A stretch of 43,992 nt of DNA from Sinomicrobium pectinilyticum. GTDB taxonomy: Bacteria; Bacteroidota; Bacteroidia; Flavobacteriales; Flavobacteriaceae. The DNA lies in NCBI RefSeq assembly GCF_003725735.1, contig NZ_RJTM01000047.1, positions 1 through 43,992 on the forward strand, in the 5' to 3' direction. The translations under genes were made by a program, and so were the position numbers. The notes under the pieces were generated by a model that saw nothing but the letters and a program-made list of their open reading frames with translations, was not told the DNA's origin and did no database searches. Below are positions 31,481-39,524 of the stretch, piece by piece. Numbering within the stretch: the first letter of the stretch is position 1; each line of letters begins with the position of its first letter.

Positions 31481-34132
31481 ATGAAAAAAACAGTATATAA
31501 CATCCTACTTATGTTTTTGTTGCTTTATGCCCATGCAGAAGCACAAACAACCGTTCCCTTTGAGATCAACAACAACTCGCCTTACCCTGACAGTGAACTT
31601 TATGTCGCTGTAGTAGGAGAAGACCTTGCAGAACCCAGCCAGCATATCTGGGTAAACACCGCTACGGGTAATACCTTTCCCATGAGTCCTTCGTACAATA
31701 CGATCCAGGGACCTGTCGTTGGAGGGAATGCAGGGCCGGGAGGAGATGGCAAATATGCCGACTGCTTCACCAGGCTAAGTGATATTCCCAATAAAACAAT
31801 AATGATCCCTCCCATCCAGGGATGCCGGGTTTTTATCTCTGTCGGAAGCCCGTTATACCTCTACTTTTTCGGAGCTTCGGGAGCACAGAGAGGGTACACT
31901 TCTCCCAGTTATACCAATCCCACCGATCCGAATATCGGTATCAAATATGAAATTATAGAACTTACCAATAATGAATATGGTTTTTTTGGCAATCCTACCA
32001 GGGTGGATTCTTACCAATATCCTTTAACCATGGAATTGTACGGTAATAGCGGTTATTACAAAAAAGTGGGAGAACAGGCCACACACAGCGAAATCCTGGC
32101 TGCATTCCCTTCGAGCGTACCTGTAGAATTCCAGGGGTGCCTGGACGCGGAGACCGAAGAGATTACGGCTCCCGGGAAAATTGAGGATTTTGCCGATGGC
32201 AGCGTAGGTACGATGCCCATTCCCGGTCCCTATGTACATTATATGAAACCATATGTCGATGCCGTATGGGCCAAATACGCCAATGAAGACCTTATTTTCG
32301 ATTCCGGGGATGCCGGGGTGTGGCAGGGACGTGTTCAGGGTGAACAGCTTGTAATGACCGCCGTTTCGGGAGGTTTCCAGGGGCGACAGGCTATTATTAC
32401 CCGGCGTCCTACCACACAGGAAGTATTTGAAGGTAAAGGTGTTCTTGACATGGGTGTACAGGATGATACCACCGACAAACTGGTCCAGGCGCAAATTTGT
32501 GCCGCTCTGAACAGGCATGTTATTGATATTACTACCCCGAACGTCGGGCAGCAGGATTGGTCGGATGCTTCCGAATACTACCAGGAATCTCCCTGTAACC
32601 ACTACGCCAAATTCTGGCACCAGCAGGGAATAAGTATAGATGACCTTTCTTATGGCTTTCCGTATGACGACGTATGGGATTATTCTTCTTCGGTACATAC
32701 TCCGAATCCGCAAAAAGTGGTCATAGGTTTCGGGGATAATAACGGTCAGCAAAATGCGGTGGAAGGTGATTGGCAACTGGTATGGCAAGACGAATTTACC
32801 GATGGTATTGGCCCGGACTGGGTATTTGAAACAGGAAATGGTGCTAATGGGTGGGGAAACAATGAACTGCAATATTACCGGGCGGAAAATGCCAGCGTTC
32901 AGAACGGGGCCCTGGTCATTACGGCCAGGCAGGAAAATTTCGGAGGATATGGCTACACCTCAACCAGGATGAAGACCCAAGGTAGAAAATCCTTTAAATA
33001 CGGAAGAATGGAAGCTCGTATTGCCATCCCTTCTTCCCTGGGTACATGGCCCGCATTCTGGATGCTGGGCAACAGCATATCTTCCATTGGGTGGCCTAAA
33101 TGCGGTGAAATAGACGTCATGGAACATATCAATACTTCTCCCAATATACATGGCACCATGCACTGGGAAGACCACAACGGAAACTATGCGAATTACGGAG
33201 GAGATACTCCGGCCAATGTTACGGCATATCATGTTTACGCAGTGGAATGGGACGAAAACTATATCCGGTGGTTCCTGGACGGACAGGAATATCACGTAGC
33301 TGACATTAGCAACGGCGTAAACGGAACCCAGGAATTCCATGAAAATTTCTTTCTGATACTCAATATGGCCATAGGCGGAAACTGGCCCGGTTTCCAGGTA
33401 GACAACAGTGCTCTTCCTGCTAATATGTATGTAGATTACGTAAGAGTTTATCAGCGCAATGGCAACGGCGGCGGCGGAGACCCCGGATTTTCACAACATA
33501 TCGAGGCGGAAAGTTACAATAACATGAGTGGTGTGCAAACCGAAAACACAACAGATTCCGGTGGCGGACTGAATGTGGGATATATAGATACGGGAGACTG
33601 GATGGCCTATAATGCCATTAACATCCCCTCTTCCGGTAATTACACCATACAGTACCGGGTAGCCAGCGAAAGTGGAGGCGGACAATTATCCCTGGATATC
33701 AATGCAGGAGCAACGGTACTCGGTACGGTTAATATTCCGTCTACAGGCGGATGGCAGAACTGGACTACTGTGTCTCATTCCGCATACCTCAATGCAGGAA
33801 CACACAATTTTGGTATCTACGCACAGAGTGGCGCATGGAACATTAACTGGTGGCGTATCGTGCAGCAATCGACAGCTTCAGTCCCGGCTCTACAGGAAAA
33901 AGAAGAAGAAAGCATCTTGTACCCCAATCCTACTCCCGGCCATTTACAAGTTAAATTCGATGGAGATAATGCCGGTATTGGCATATATGATATGAACGGG
34001 CGACTCGTTATACCATTCCGGAATGTACAGCCCGGAGAAGATATAGACGTTTCCAGCCTGAAAAGCGGTATATACATACTCAAGATGAATGTCAACGGCG
34101 AAGAAAAAACCCGGAGGTTTATCCGGAAATAA
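31481..34132 (+). CDS. Secreted beta-1,3-glucanase fusion: GH64 - GH16 - CBM6 - T9SS tail
   Basis: An 883-residue enzyme expected to degrade beta-1,3-glucan. After the signal peptide (1-22) a GH64-type domain runs from about 24 to 415 (FEINNNSPYPDSELYVAVVG, later CRVFISVGSPLYLYF and PLTMELYG), a thaumatin-like fold of endo-beta-1,3-glucanases. A GH16 domain (about 430-660) begins WQLVWQDEF and carries the catalytic GEIDVMEH, with Glu at about 543, Asp 545 and Glu 548. A CBM6 module (about 670-793) begins HIEAESYNNMSGVQ with YIDTGDWMAY. The tail (about 812-883, LYPNPTPGHLQV) is a T9SS sorting domain. Two unrelated catalytic folds for the same polymer in one chain is unusual. The gene follows the chitinase by 37 bases, so chitin and glucan of fungal walls are likely attacked together. 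Confidence 0.92.
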   Translation: MKKTVYNILLMFLLLYAHAEAQTTVPFEINNNSPYPDSELYVAVVGEDLAEPSQHIWVNTATGNTFPMSPSYNTIQGPVVGGNAGPGGDGKYADCFTRLSDIPNKTIMIPPIQGCRVFISVGSPLYLYFFGASGAQRGYTSPSYTNPTDPNIGIKYEIIELTNNEYGFFGNPTRVDSYQYPLTMELYGNSGYYKKVGEQATHSEILAAFPSSVPVEFQGCLDAETEEITAPGKIEDFADGSVGTMPIPGPYVHYMKPYVDAVWAKYANEDLIFDSGDAGVWQGRVQGEQLVMTAVSGGFQGRQAIITRRPTTQEVFEGKGVLDMGVQDDTTDKLVQAQICAALNRHVIDITTPNVGQQDWSDASEYYQESPCNHYAKFWHQQGISIDDLSYGFPYDDVWDYSSSVHTPNPQKVVIGFGDNNGQQNAVEGDWQLVWQDEFTDGIGPDWVFETGNGANGWGNNELQYYRAENASVQNGALVITARQENFGGYGYTSTRMKTQGRKSFKYGRMEARIAIPSSLGTWPAFWMLGNSISSIGWPKCGEIDVMEHINTSPNIHGTMHWEDHNGNYANYGGDTPANVTAYHVYAVEWDENYIRWFLDGQEYHVADISNGVNGTQEFHENFFLILNMAIGGNWPGFQVDNSALPANMYVDYVRVYQRNGNGGGGDPGFSQHIEAESYNNMSGVQTENTTDSGGGLNVGYIDTGDWMAYNAINIPSSGNYTIQYRVASESGGGQLSLDINAGATVLGTVNIPSTGGWQNWTTVSHSAYLNAGTHNFGIYAQSGAWNINWWRIVQQSTASVPALQEKEEESILYPNPTPGHLQVKFDGDNAGIGIYDMNGRLVIPFRNVQPGEDIDVSSLKSGIYILKMNVNGEEKTRRFIRK

Positions 34133-34150
34133 ATTTCATATTAAAAACTG

Positions 34151-34196
34151 AAAAAGGTTTATGGTTTCTCTTAAGAGTAATGCCATAAACCTTTTT
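34151..34196 (+). terminator. Intrinsic terminator after the glucanase gene
   Basis: A perfect 14-bp inverted repeat, AAAAAGGTTTATGG (34151-34164) and CCATAAACCTTTTT (34183-34196), flanks an 18-base loop and ends in a T-run. The loop itself contains the perfect palindrome CTCTTAAGAG (34168-34177). It separates the glucanase from the MarR/carotenoid operon; A and T runs on both sides mean it could work in either direction. Confidence 0.85.
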
Positions 34197-34344
34197 ATAT
34201 TTATCCGAAACACTTTCTTTCCTCCCTACTCAGCGGTTAATTTCCGATCACAGACACCCCGCAACACCTATGTATAACATGTTGTTAACAGCATAGAAAC
34301 CCAAACGAATTCCTGCCCCTCACGATAATATCTTTAAAAAAAAG

Positions 34345-34358
34345 AGTATATTTATACT
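34345..34358. promoter_or_regulatory. Probable operator palindrome 1 upstream of marR gene
   Basis: AGTATA-TT-TATACT: perfect 6-bp arms around TT, centred at 34351.5, 54 bases before the regulator's start codon. It shares arm size, spacer and the AGTA core with palindrome 2, 31 bases further on. A weak -7-like TATCTTTA lies just upstream (34329-34336), which would put transcription start next to this palindrome. Confidence 0.6.
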
Positions 34359-34375
34359 ATTACTTAAAATAAAAA

Positions 34376-34389
34376 GAGTAATTTTACTC
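34376..34389. promoter_or_regulatory. Probable operator palindrome 2 upstream of marR gene
   Basis: GAGTAA-TT-TTACTC: perfect 6-bp arms around TT, centred at 34382.5. Its centre is 31 bases from that of palindrome 1, about three helical turns, so both would face the same side of the DNA. It lies 16 bases before the MarR start codon, well placed for autorepression. Confidence 0.6.
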
Positions 34390-34405
34390 CAATTCTATAA
34401 TAGAA

Positions 34406-35080
34406 ATGATGAACTATACACTGCTAAGAGATGTTATTTCGTTAGTTGAGGACTACGAAAAATCCGCGGACTATCCTGCCTATGGCCCCGGAGTAGAGGG
34501 CTTTAAAAAGTGGATTTGCCACCGGGAACAATCCGTATTACTTCAGGATAACGAACCTTACTGGGAAGGTAAAGAAAACGGCCGCGGCCCGGACAGTGTC
34601 ATTAATACGCTACTGGTACATCTCAACCGTTATGCAAAGACTTATTCAAAAGCCGCTATACACGATTCCGAATTTTCCACCCAGGAAGAATTTATCTACC
34701 TGATAAACCTGAAGGCTTTCGGACCTATGACAAAAATGCAATTGATTAAAAAGAATATTCACGATAAATCGGCGGGAATCAAAATAATTCACCGGCTACT
34801 CGAACATGAATGGATCGAACAGAAAACCTCTTCGGAAGATAAACGAAGTAAGATAATTTACTTAACTGTAAAAGGTTCCGAAACCTTGGAAAAGCAAATG
34901 CTGAAAATACGTAAAGCAACACAGATAGTTACGGGAAACCTTACCTCTCACGAAAAAATGGAACTCATACGACTGCTCGATAAGCTGGACAGGTTTCATC
35001 GCCCTATTTATTCTGAAAATATCTCGCCGGGAGATTTACTTGAAAAGGTAAATGCACAGTATTTACCCGGAAAAAATTGA
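34406..35080 (+). CDS. MarR-family winged-helix regulator of the carotenoid operon
   Basis: A 224-residue cytoplasmic DNA-binding protein. The winged-helix core spans about residues 90-160: LKAFGPMTKMQLIKKNIHDKSAGIKIIHRLLEHEWIEQKTSSEDKRSKIIYLTVKGSE, with the typical 'S/T.EDKRSK..YLT.KG' wing. It is longer than ordinary MarR proteins (about 140-160) because of an N-terminal extension of about 60 residues (PAYGPGVEGFKKWICHREQ...) and a C-terminal tail. It is the first gene of the operon, only 4 bases before crtI, and two matched palindromes sit upstream, so self-regulation and control of pigment synthesis are likely. The inducing signal (light, a terpenoid intermediate, oxidative stress) is not readable. 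Two ATGs occur in tandem at the start; either may be used. Confidence 0.85.
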   Translation: MMNYTLLRDVISLVEDYEKSADYPAYGPGVEGFKKWICHREQSVLLQDNEPYWEGKENGRGPDSVINTLLVHLNRYAKTYSKAAIHDSEFSTQEEFIYLINLKAFGPMTKMQLIKKNIHDKSAGIKIIHRLLEHEWIEQKTSSEDKRSKIIYLTVKGSETLEKQMLKIRKATQIVTGNLTSHEKMELIRLLDKLDRFHRPIYSENISPGDLLEKVNAQYLPGKN

Positions 35081-35084
35081 TCCT

Positions 35085-36566
35085 ATGACAATGAAAATCG
35101 CTATTATCGGTTCAGGTTTTTCCGGTATTTCTGCCGCTGCTTATACCGCTTCGGCAGGCCATGAGGTGCATGTATTTGAAAAGAACAGTACCATGGGCGG
35201 GCGGGCCAGACAGTTTAAAACTTCTAACGGCTACGTGTTTGATATGGGGCCCAGCTGGTACTGGATGCCCGATATCTTCGAAGAGTTTTTTAAGGATTTT
35301 GATACTGCCCCCGATCATTTTTATAAGCTGGTTTCCCTGGATCCCCAGTTTGAAATGGTATTTCGTGATGGTATTACCGCTATTCCGGAAAAATACGATG
35401 ACATGCGCAGGCTTTTTGAAAATCTCGAAGATGGAGCTGCCCGTAAACTGGACCGGTTTATGGAAGAAGCCAGAATAAAATATGAGATAGGTATGCGGGA
35501 ATTTATCAACAAACCCTGCCTGTCATGGACAGAATTCCTTTCGTTGAAAATAGCCCGGAATACTTTGAAACTGGATCTGCTCACCAATTTCCGTAATCAC
35601 GTGCGACGGTATTTCAAAAATCCGAAATTAATAACGCTCATGGAATTTCCGGTGCTTTTTCTAGGAGCTACTCCCAAAGATATTCCTGCAATGTACAGTC
35701 TTATGAACTACGGTGGTTATAAACTGGGAACCTGGTATCCCATGGGGGGATTTTATCGTGTTTGCGAAGCCATGATCACTGTGGCCGGACAGCAAGGTGC
35801 ACATTTTCACGTGAATGCCGACGTAGAAAAAATACATGTCGTTGATGACCGTGCCCATGCGATAACCGTCAACGGGAAAACCCTCTTATTCGATGCTGTA
35901 ATTGCTGGATCGGACTATCACCATACGGAAACACTCCTGGATGAATCATATCGTAATTACAGCGAAGATTACTGGCAAAAGAGGATATTTGCTCCCTCCT
36001 GCCTGATTTATTATCTGGGGTTTCGTACCCGGATACCAAACCTGAAACATCATACCTTATTTTTTGAAAATGACTTCGATGTACATGCCGATGAAATTTA
36101 TCGTGATAAAAAATGGCCTTCCAAACCACTTTTCTATGCCTGTTGTCCGTCACAAACAGATGATGAAGTGGCCCCCGAAGGACATGAAAACCTGTTTCTG
36201 CTCATGCCTCTGGCATCGGGTATAGAAGATCATGAAGAATTACGTGCAACGTATTTCACGGAAATGATCTCCCGGCTGGAAAAACACACCGGCACTTCGA
36301 ACCTGGCGGAATACATCGACTATAAAAAAAGTTATTGCATCAAAGATTTTATCAGGGATTACAATGCCTACCAGGGCAATGCCTATGGCCTGGCCAATAC
36401 ACTAAACCAGACAGCGGTATTGAAACCATCTATAAAAAACCGAAAAGTAAAAAACCTGTATTATACCGGGCAACTCACGGTTCCGGGGCCCGGAGTTCCT
36501 CCTTCTATTATTTCCGGTAAAATAGTGGCCAAAGAAATAAATCAACTTAAAAACATACTGGTATGA
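35085..36566 (+). CDS. crtI: Phytoene desaturase
   Basis: CrtI converts phytoene to lycopene by four FAD-dependent desaturations at the membrane. The start is placed at 35085, which brings the FAD-binding dinucleotide motif MKIAIIGSGFSGISAAAY to the N terminus; a frame opening at 35052 would overlap marR and add 11 residues with no purpose. The product is about 493 residues, the family's normal length. VFEKNSTMGGRARQF follows the Rossmann motif, and the C-terminal signature LTVPGPGVPPSIISGKIVAKEI is intact. It lies 4 bases after marR and overlaps crtB by 4 bases (ATGA). Confidence 0.96.
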   Translation: MTMKIAIIGSGFSGISAAAYTASAGHEVHVFEKNSTMGGRARQFKTSNGYVFDMGPSWYWMPDIFEEFFKDFDTAPDHFYKLVSLDPQFEMVFRDGITAIPEKYDDMRRLFENLEDGAARKLDRFMEEARIKYEIGMREFINKPCLSWTEFLSLKIARNTLKLDLLTNFRNHVRRYFKNPKLITLMEFPVLFLGATPKDIPAMYSLMNYGGYKLGTWYPMGGFYRVCEAMITVAGQQGAHFHVNADVEKIHVVDDRAHAITVNGKTLLFDAVIAGSDYHHTETLLDESYRNYSEDYWQKRIFAPSCLIYYLGFRTRIPNLKHHTLFFENDFDVHADEIYRDKKWPSKPLFYACCPSQTDDEVAPEGHENLFLLMPLASGIEDHEELRATYFTEMISRLEKHTGTSNLAEYIDYKKSYCIKDFIRDYNAYQGNAYGLANTLNQTAVLKPSIKNRKVKNLYYTGQLTVPGPGVPPSIISGKIVAKEINQLKNILV

Positions 36567-37399
36567 AAATTCTTTTTGACGAGTTATCATTCAAGATCTG
36601 CCAGGAAACCACCAAAAAATACAGTACAAGTTTCTCTTTTGGGATACTTGCACTCTCCAATGAGATACGCCCTGCCATATATGCAATTTACGGATATGCC
36701 CGCCTGGCCGATGAAATTGTGGATAGTTTTCACGGCTATGACAAGAACTACCTCATGCAACATCTGCGGGAAGAAACGATCTATTCCATAAAAGAACAAA
36801 TATCCCTGAATCCCGTTATTCATGCGTTCCAGCAAACCGTAAACCGGTACGGGATAGAATGGGAACTTATAGATACGTTTCTTCGTAGCATGGAAATGGA
36901 CCTCCGACCTGTTAATTACGATTCCGATCTCTATGATACATACATCCTGGGCTCTGCAGAAGTTATCGGGCTTATGTGCCTGCGGGTATTTGTAAAAGGT
37001 AATAAAGAAGAATACCAAAAGCTCAAGCCCTATGCTATGAGACTGGGATCGGCATTTCAAAAAGTGAACTTTCTCAGGGACCTGAAACACGATTATAATA
37101 TCCTCGGTAGAACTTATTTCCCGAACGTCAATATGAAGGAGTTCGATACCGGGGTAAAACTGGAGATCGAAAAGGAGATCGAACAAGAATTCCGGGAAGC
37201 CCTGGAAGGTATAAAAATGTTACCCCATTCGGCTAAATTCGGCATATACCTGGCCTATACCTATTATACTTCCCTGTTCCGCAAAATACAGCAGACACCT
37301 GCACAAAAGATCATTTCCGAACGGGTTCGTATTCATAACGGTAAAAAAATATCATTGATGATGAGCAGCTACCTTCAGTTTAAAATGGCTATGATATGA
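36563..37399 (+). CDS. crtB: Phytoene synthase
   Basis: CrtB joins two GGPP molecules head to head to make phytoene. The 278-residue protein has the first Asp-rich motif DEIVDS (near residue 50), FLRSMEMDL near 110, and the second motif LRDLKHDYNILGRTYFP near 175, with the Asp pairs that hold magnesium and diphosphate. It overlaps crtI by 4 bases and the next small gene by 4 bases, so translation is coupled along the operon. No GGPP synthase gene lies in the window; its precursor must be made from elsewhere in the genome. Confidence 0.96.
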   Translation: MKILFDELSFKICQETTKKYSTSFSFGILALSNEIRPAIYAIYGYARLADEIVDSFHGYDKNYLMQHLREETIYSIKEQISLNPVIHAFQQTVNRYGIEWELIDTFLRSMEMDLRPVNYDSDLYDTYILGSAEVIGLMCLRVFVKGNKEEYQKLKPYAMRLGSAFQKVNFLRDLKHDYNILGRTYFPNVNMKEFDTGVKLEIEKEIEQEFREALEGIKMLPHSAKFGIYLAYTYYTSLFRKIQQTPAQKIISERVRIHNGKKISLMMSSYLQFKMAMI

Positions 37400-37896
37400 A
37401 ACTAATGTTGCTCATATTTTTTACAACGGCCAATACCGTTTTTGCCGTGAAGCAACAGGAATTTCCCGAAAATATAAGGAAACGTTACACTATGGCTCCG
37501 TTTAATAAGGAAATATGCATGCAAACACTGGATATTCTCGAAAATATAACAAAAAGCAGCAGGCAGACAGCTTACCTGGGAGCTTTCCAGATTATCAGTG
37601 CGAAACATCTGTTCAACCCTTTTAAAAAACTGAAGATTTTTTCGGAAGGAAAGAAAAACCTGGAAAAGGCCGTAGCACAGGTACCGGATGATGTGGAAGT
37701 ACGTTTTATCCGGATGTCCATACAACGGGAAATCCCCGGTATCCTGAATTATAAATCCGATCTGGAAGAGGACAAAAAATTTATTGTGAACAATTATTCT
37801 CACATCACTGATACCGAATTACAGGATCTTATTTTTAATTTCCTGAATAAAAATGATATGTTAACCCCGGAAGAGGAAAAAATGTTAAAGAGATGA
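37396..37896 (+). CDS. Small exported protein of unknown function in the carotenoid operon
   Basis: I do not recognise this 166-residue product. It begins with a clear signal peptide (MKLMLLIFFTTANTVFA), so it should be exported to the periplasm. The rest is mostly helical and charged, with no cysteines suited for a heme and no obvious membrane segment: LGAFQIISAKHLFNPFKKLKIFSEGKKNLEKAVAQ followed by VEVRFIRMSIQREIPGILNYKSDLEEDKKFIVNNY. It overlaps crtB and the SRPBCC gene by 4 bases each, so it is a true member of the operon. A role in placing, binding or transporting carotenoid, or in assembling the membrane enzymes, is conceivable but not supported by a motif. Confidence 0.8.
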   Translation: MKLMLLIFFTTANTVFAVKQQEFPENIRKRYTMAPFNKEICMQTLDILENITKSSRQTAYLGAFQIISAKHLFNPFKKLKIFSEGKKNLEKAVAQVPDDVEVRFIRMSIQREIPGILNYKSDLEEDKKFIVNNYSHITDTELQDLIFNFLNKNDMLTPEEEKMLKR

Positions 37897-38375
37897 TATA
37901 TCAATTACACAAATCACAACAATTGTATTGTGATATAGAAACTGCCTGGTGTTTTTTTTCCAACCCGGAAAATCTCCCTGAAATAACGCCGGATACCATG
38001 GGATTTAAAATAGTCTCAAAACCCGAAACACATAAAATTTATGAAGGGATGACCATCGACTATAAAGTCTCTCCCCTGTTGGGTATACAGATGCACTGGC
38101 AAACGATTATCACCCAGGTCAGCGAAGGTCGCAGTTTTACCGACTTCCAGGAGAAAGGCCCTTATACGCTGTGGAATCATTTTCACGAGTTCATTCCTAA
38201 CGAAAAAGGTGTCCTGATAAAAGATACGATAGACTATAAACTTCCAATGGGTATATTAGGCCAATGGCTGCACCGCATGATGATAAAGCGCAAACTGGAA
38301 GCTATTTTTGATTACAGATACCGGGTCCTGGAAGAGAGATTTAACAGCAACGGACGAAAAAAACAAGTACTATGA
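37893..38375 (+). CDS. SRPBCC (START-like) superfamily protein
   Basis: A 160-residue protein without signal peptide. The opening HKSQQLYCDIETAWCFFSNPENLPEITPDTMGFKI is the usual start of the SRPBCC helix-grip fold, which encloses hydrophobic ligands. The mid-part (LGIQMHWQTIITQVSEGRSFTDFQEKGPYTLWNHFHEF) forms the beta strands of the cup, and the C-terminal helix starts at GQWLHRMMIKRKLEAIFDYR. It overlaps its neighbours on both sides by 4 bases. Because the fold binds hydrophobic molecules, a carotenoid or lipid carrier or a chaperone for the pathway is a fair guess. No catalytic residues can be named. Confidence 0.85.
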   Translation: MIYQLHKSQQLYCDIETAWCFFSNPENLPEITPDTMGFKIVSKPETHKIYEGMTIDYKVSPLLGIQMHWQTIITQVSEGRSFTDFQEKGPYTLWNHFHEFIPNEKGVLIKDTIDYKLPMGILGQWLHRMMIKRKLEAIFDYRYRVLEERFNSNGRKKQVL

Positions 38376-38824
38376 ACTTGCTTATTGTAGTTATTACATT
38401 CTTTACCATGGAAGGTATTACCTGGCTTACCCATAAGTACATAATGCATGGGTTTTTATGGGTTTTGCATAAAGACCATCACGATAAGAGTCATAGCGGG
38501 AAAATGGAACGCAACGATTATTTTTTCCTGATTTTTGCCATTCCGGCCATCGGTATGCTATATTACGGATCTTTAAACGACTTTAGTCCCTGGTTTTATA
38601 TAGGACTTGGAGTAACGCTGTATGGTTTTGCCTATTTTTTTGTGCATGACATTTTTATCCATCAGCGTATACGGATTTTCCGCAATACCAAAAGTCCTTA
38701 TCTCCTGGGCATCCGGCGGGCCCACAAACAACATCATAAACATACGGACAAAGGAGAAGGTGAATGCTTCGGTTTTCTCTGGGTACCGGTAAAGTATTTC
38801 AAAATGTATATACAAAAAAGATAA
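38372..38824 (+). CDS. crtZ: Beta-carotene 3-hydroxylase
   Basis: CrtZ hydroxylates both rings of beta-carotene to give zeaxanthin, using a di-iron centre in the membrane. This 150-residue protein has the histidine clusters of the fatty acid hydroxylase superfamily: HKYIMH (HxxxxH), HKDHH (HxxHH), HDIFIHQ and HKQHHKH. Four hydrophobic stretches are spread between them. The preceding SRPBCC gene overlaps it by 4 bases, and the lycopene cyclase starts one base after its stop codon. The order crtI-crtB-...-crtZ-cyclase is that of flavobacterial zeaxanthin clusters. No ketolase (crtW) is seen, so zeaxanthin rather than astaxanthin is expected. Confidence 0.92.
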   Translation: MNLLIVVITFFTMEGITWLTHKYIMHGFLWVLHKDHHDKSHSGKMERNDYFFLIFAIPAIGMLYYGSLNDFSPWFYIGLGVTLYGFAYFFVHDIFIHQRIRIFRNTKSPYLLGIRRAHKQHHKHTDKGEGECFGFLWVPVKYFKMYIQKR

Positions 38825-38825
38825 T

Positions 38826-39524
38826 ATGGAAAACTACCTGTACCTGGCTGTCAATTTTTTCACGATTATTATTTGCTTTATATATGCATTTCACAGAAAA
38901 GTAAGGTTCGACAAATATTTTATTCCCTTTCTTAAAGCCAGCCTTTTAGTAGCTGTTCCTTTTATTCTCTGGGACATATGGTTTGCCGCAAACGGCGTTT
39001 GGTGGTTTAACGAGCGGTATCTTACAGGGTTCCGGTTATTAAACCTGCCCGTAGAAGAATGGCTCTTTTTTATTTGCATTCCTTTTTCCTGTGTATTTAC
39101 ATACTACTGCCTGGATCTGTTTCTGAACCTCGGGAAAGATCGGTCAAAAGTACCTTATGGGATTTACATGGCCATCTTTTTATGCTTTGGAATTGCGGTA
39201 ATACACTATGATAAACTATATACTTTTGTGACCTTCTTCACCACAGGACTCTCCCTGGTCTTTTTGAAATTTGTAGTTAAATATGATTCCATAACCAAAA
39301 TTACGGCAGTATATGCCGCTTTACTTCTGCCATTCCTGGTAGTTAACGGAATTCTCACAGGTACGGGACCGGAAGAAGCTGTTGTAAATTATAATCCCGA
39401 AGATTTCATGAAGATCCGGATACTCACCATTCCTGTGGAGGACGCCGTTTACGGTTATGAGCTTGTTCTGTGGAATATCTTCTTTTTTCGCAAATTCTCG
39501 AAAAATATTGAAAACAATGAATAA
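38826..39524 (+). CDS. Lycopene beta-cyclase (fused two-subunit membrane type)
   Basis: This enzyme closes the ends of lycopene into beta rings. At 232 residues with six or seven hydrophobic segments it is the membrane type with two homologous halves (CrtYc and CrtYd joined), not the FAD-dependent CrtY type. Each half has the signature Pro-x-Glu-(Glu/Asp): LPVEEWLFF near residue 76 in the first half and IPVEDAVYG near 203 in the second. It starts one base after crtZ and its 3' end overlaps the photolyase start by 8 bases. Together with CrtB, CrtI and CrtZ it gives a full route from GGPP to zeaxanthin. Confidence 0.9.
   Translation: MENYLYLAVNFFTIIICFIYAFHRKVRFDKYFIPFLKASLLVAVPFILWDIWFAANGVWWFNERYLTGFRLLNLPVEEWLFFICIPFSCVFTYYCLDLFLNLGKDRSKVPYGIYMAIFLCFGIAVIHYDKLYTFVTFFTTGLSLVFLKFVVKYDSITKITAVYAALLLPFLVVNGILTGTGPEEAVVNYNPEDFMKIRILTIPVEDAVYGYELVLWNIFFFRKFSKNIENNE

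Noticed and set aside
39457-39516. Upstream in-frame start for the photolyase
   Set aside because: It lies inside the lycopene cyclase gene and would add 20 residues before the conserved N-terminal strand of the family.
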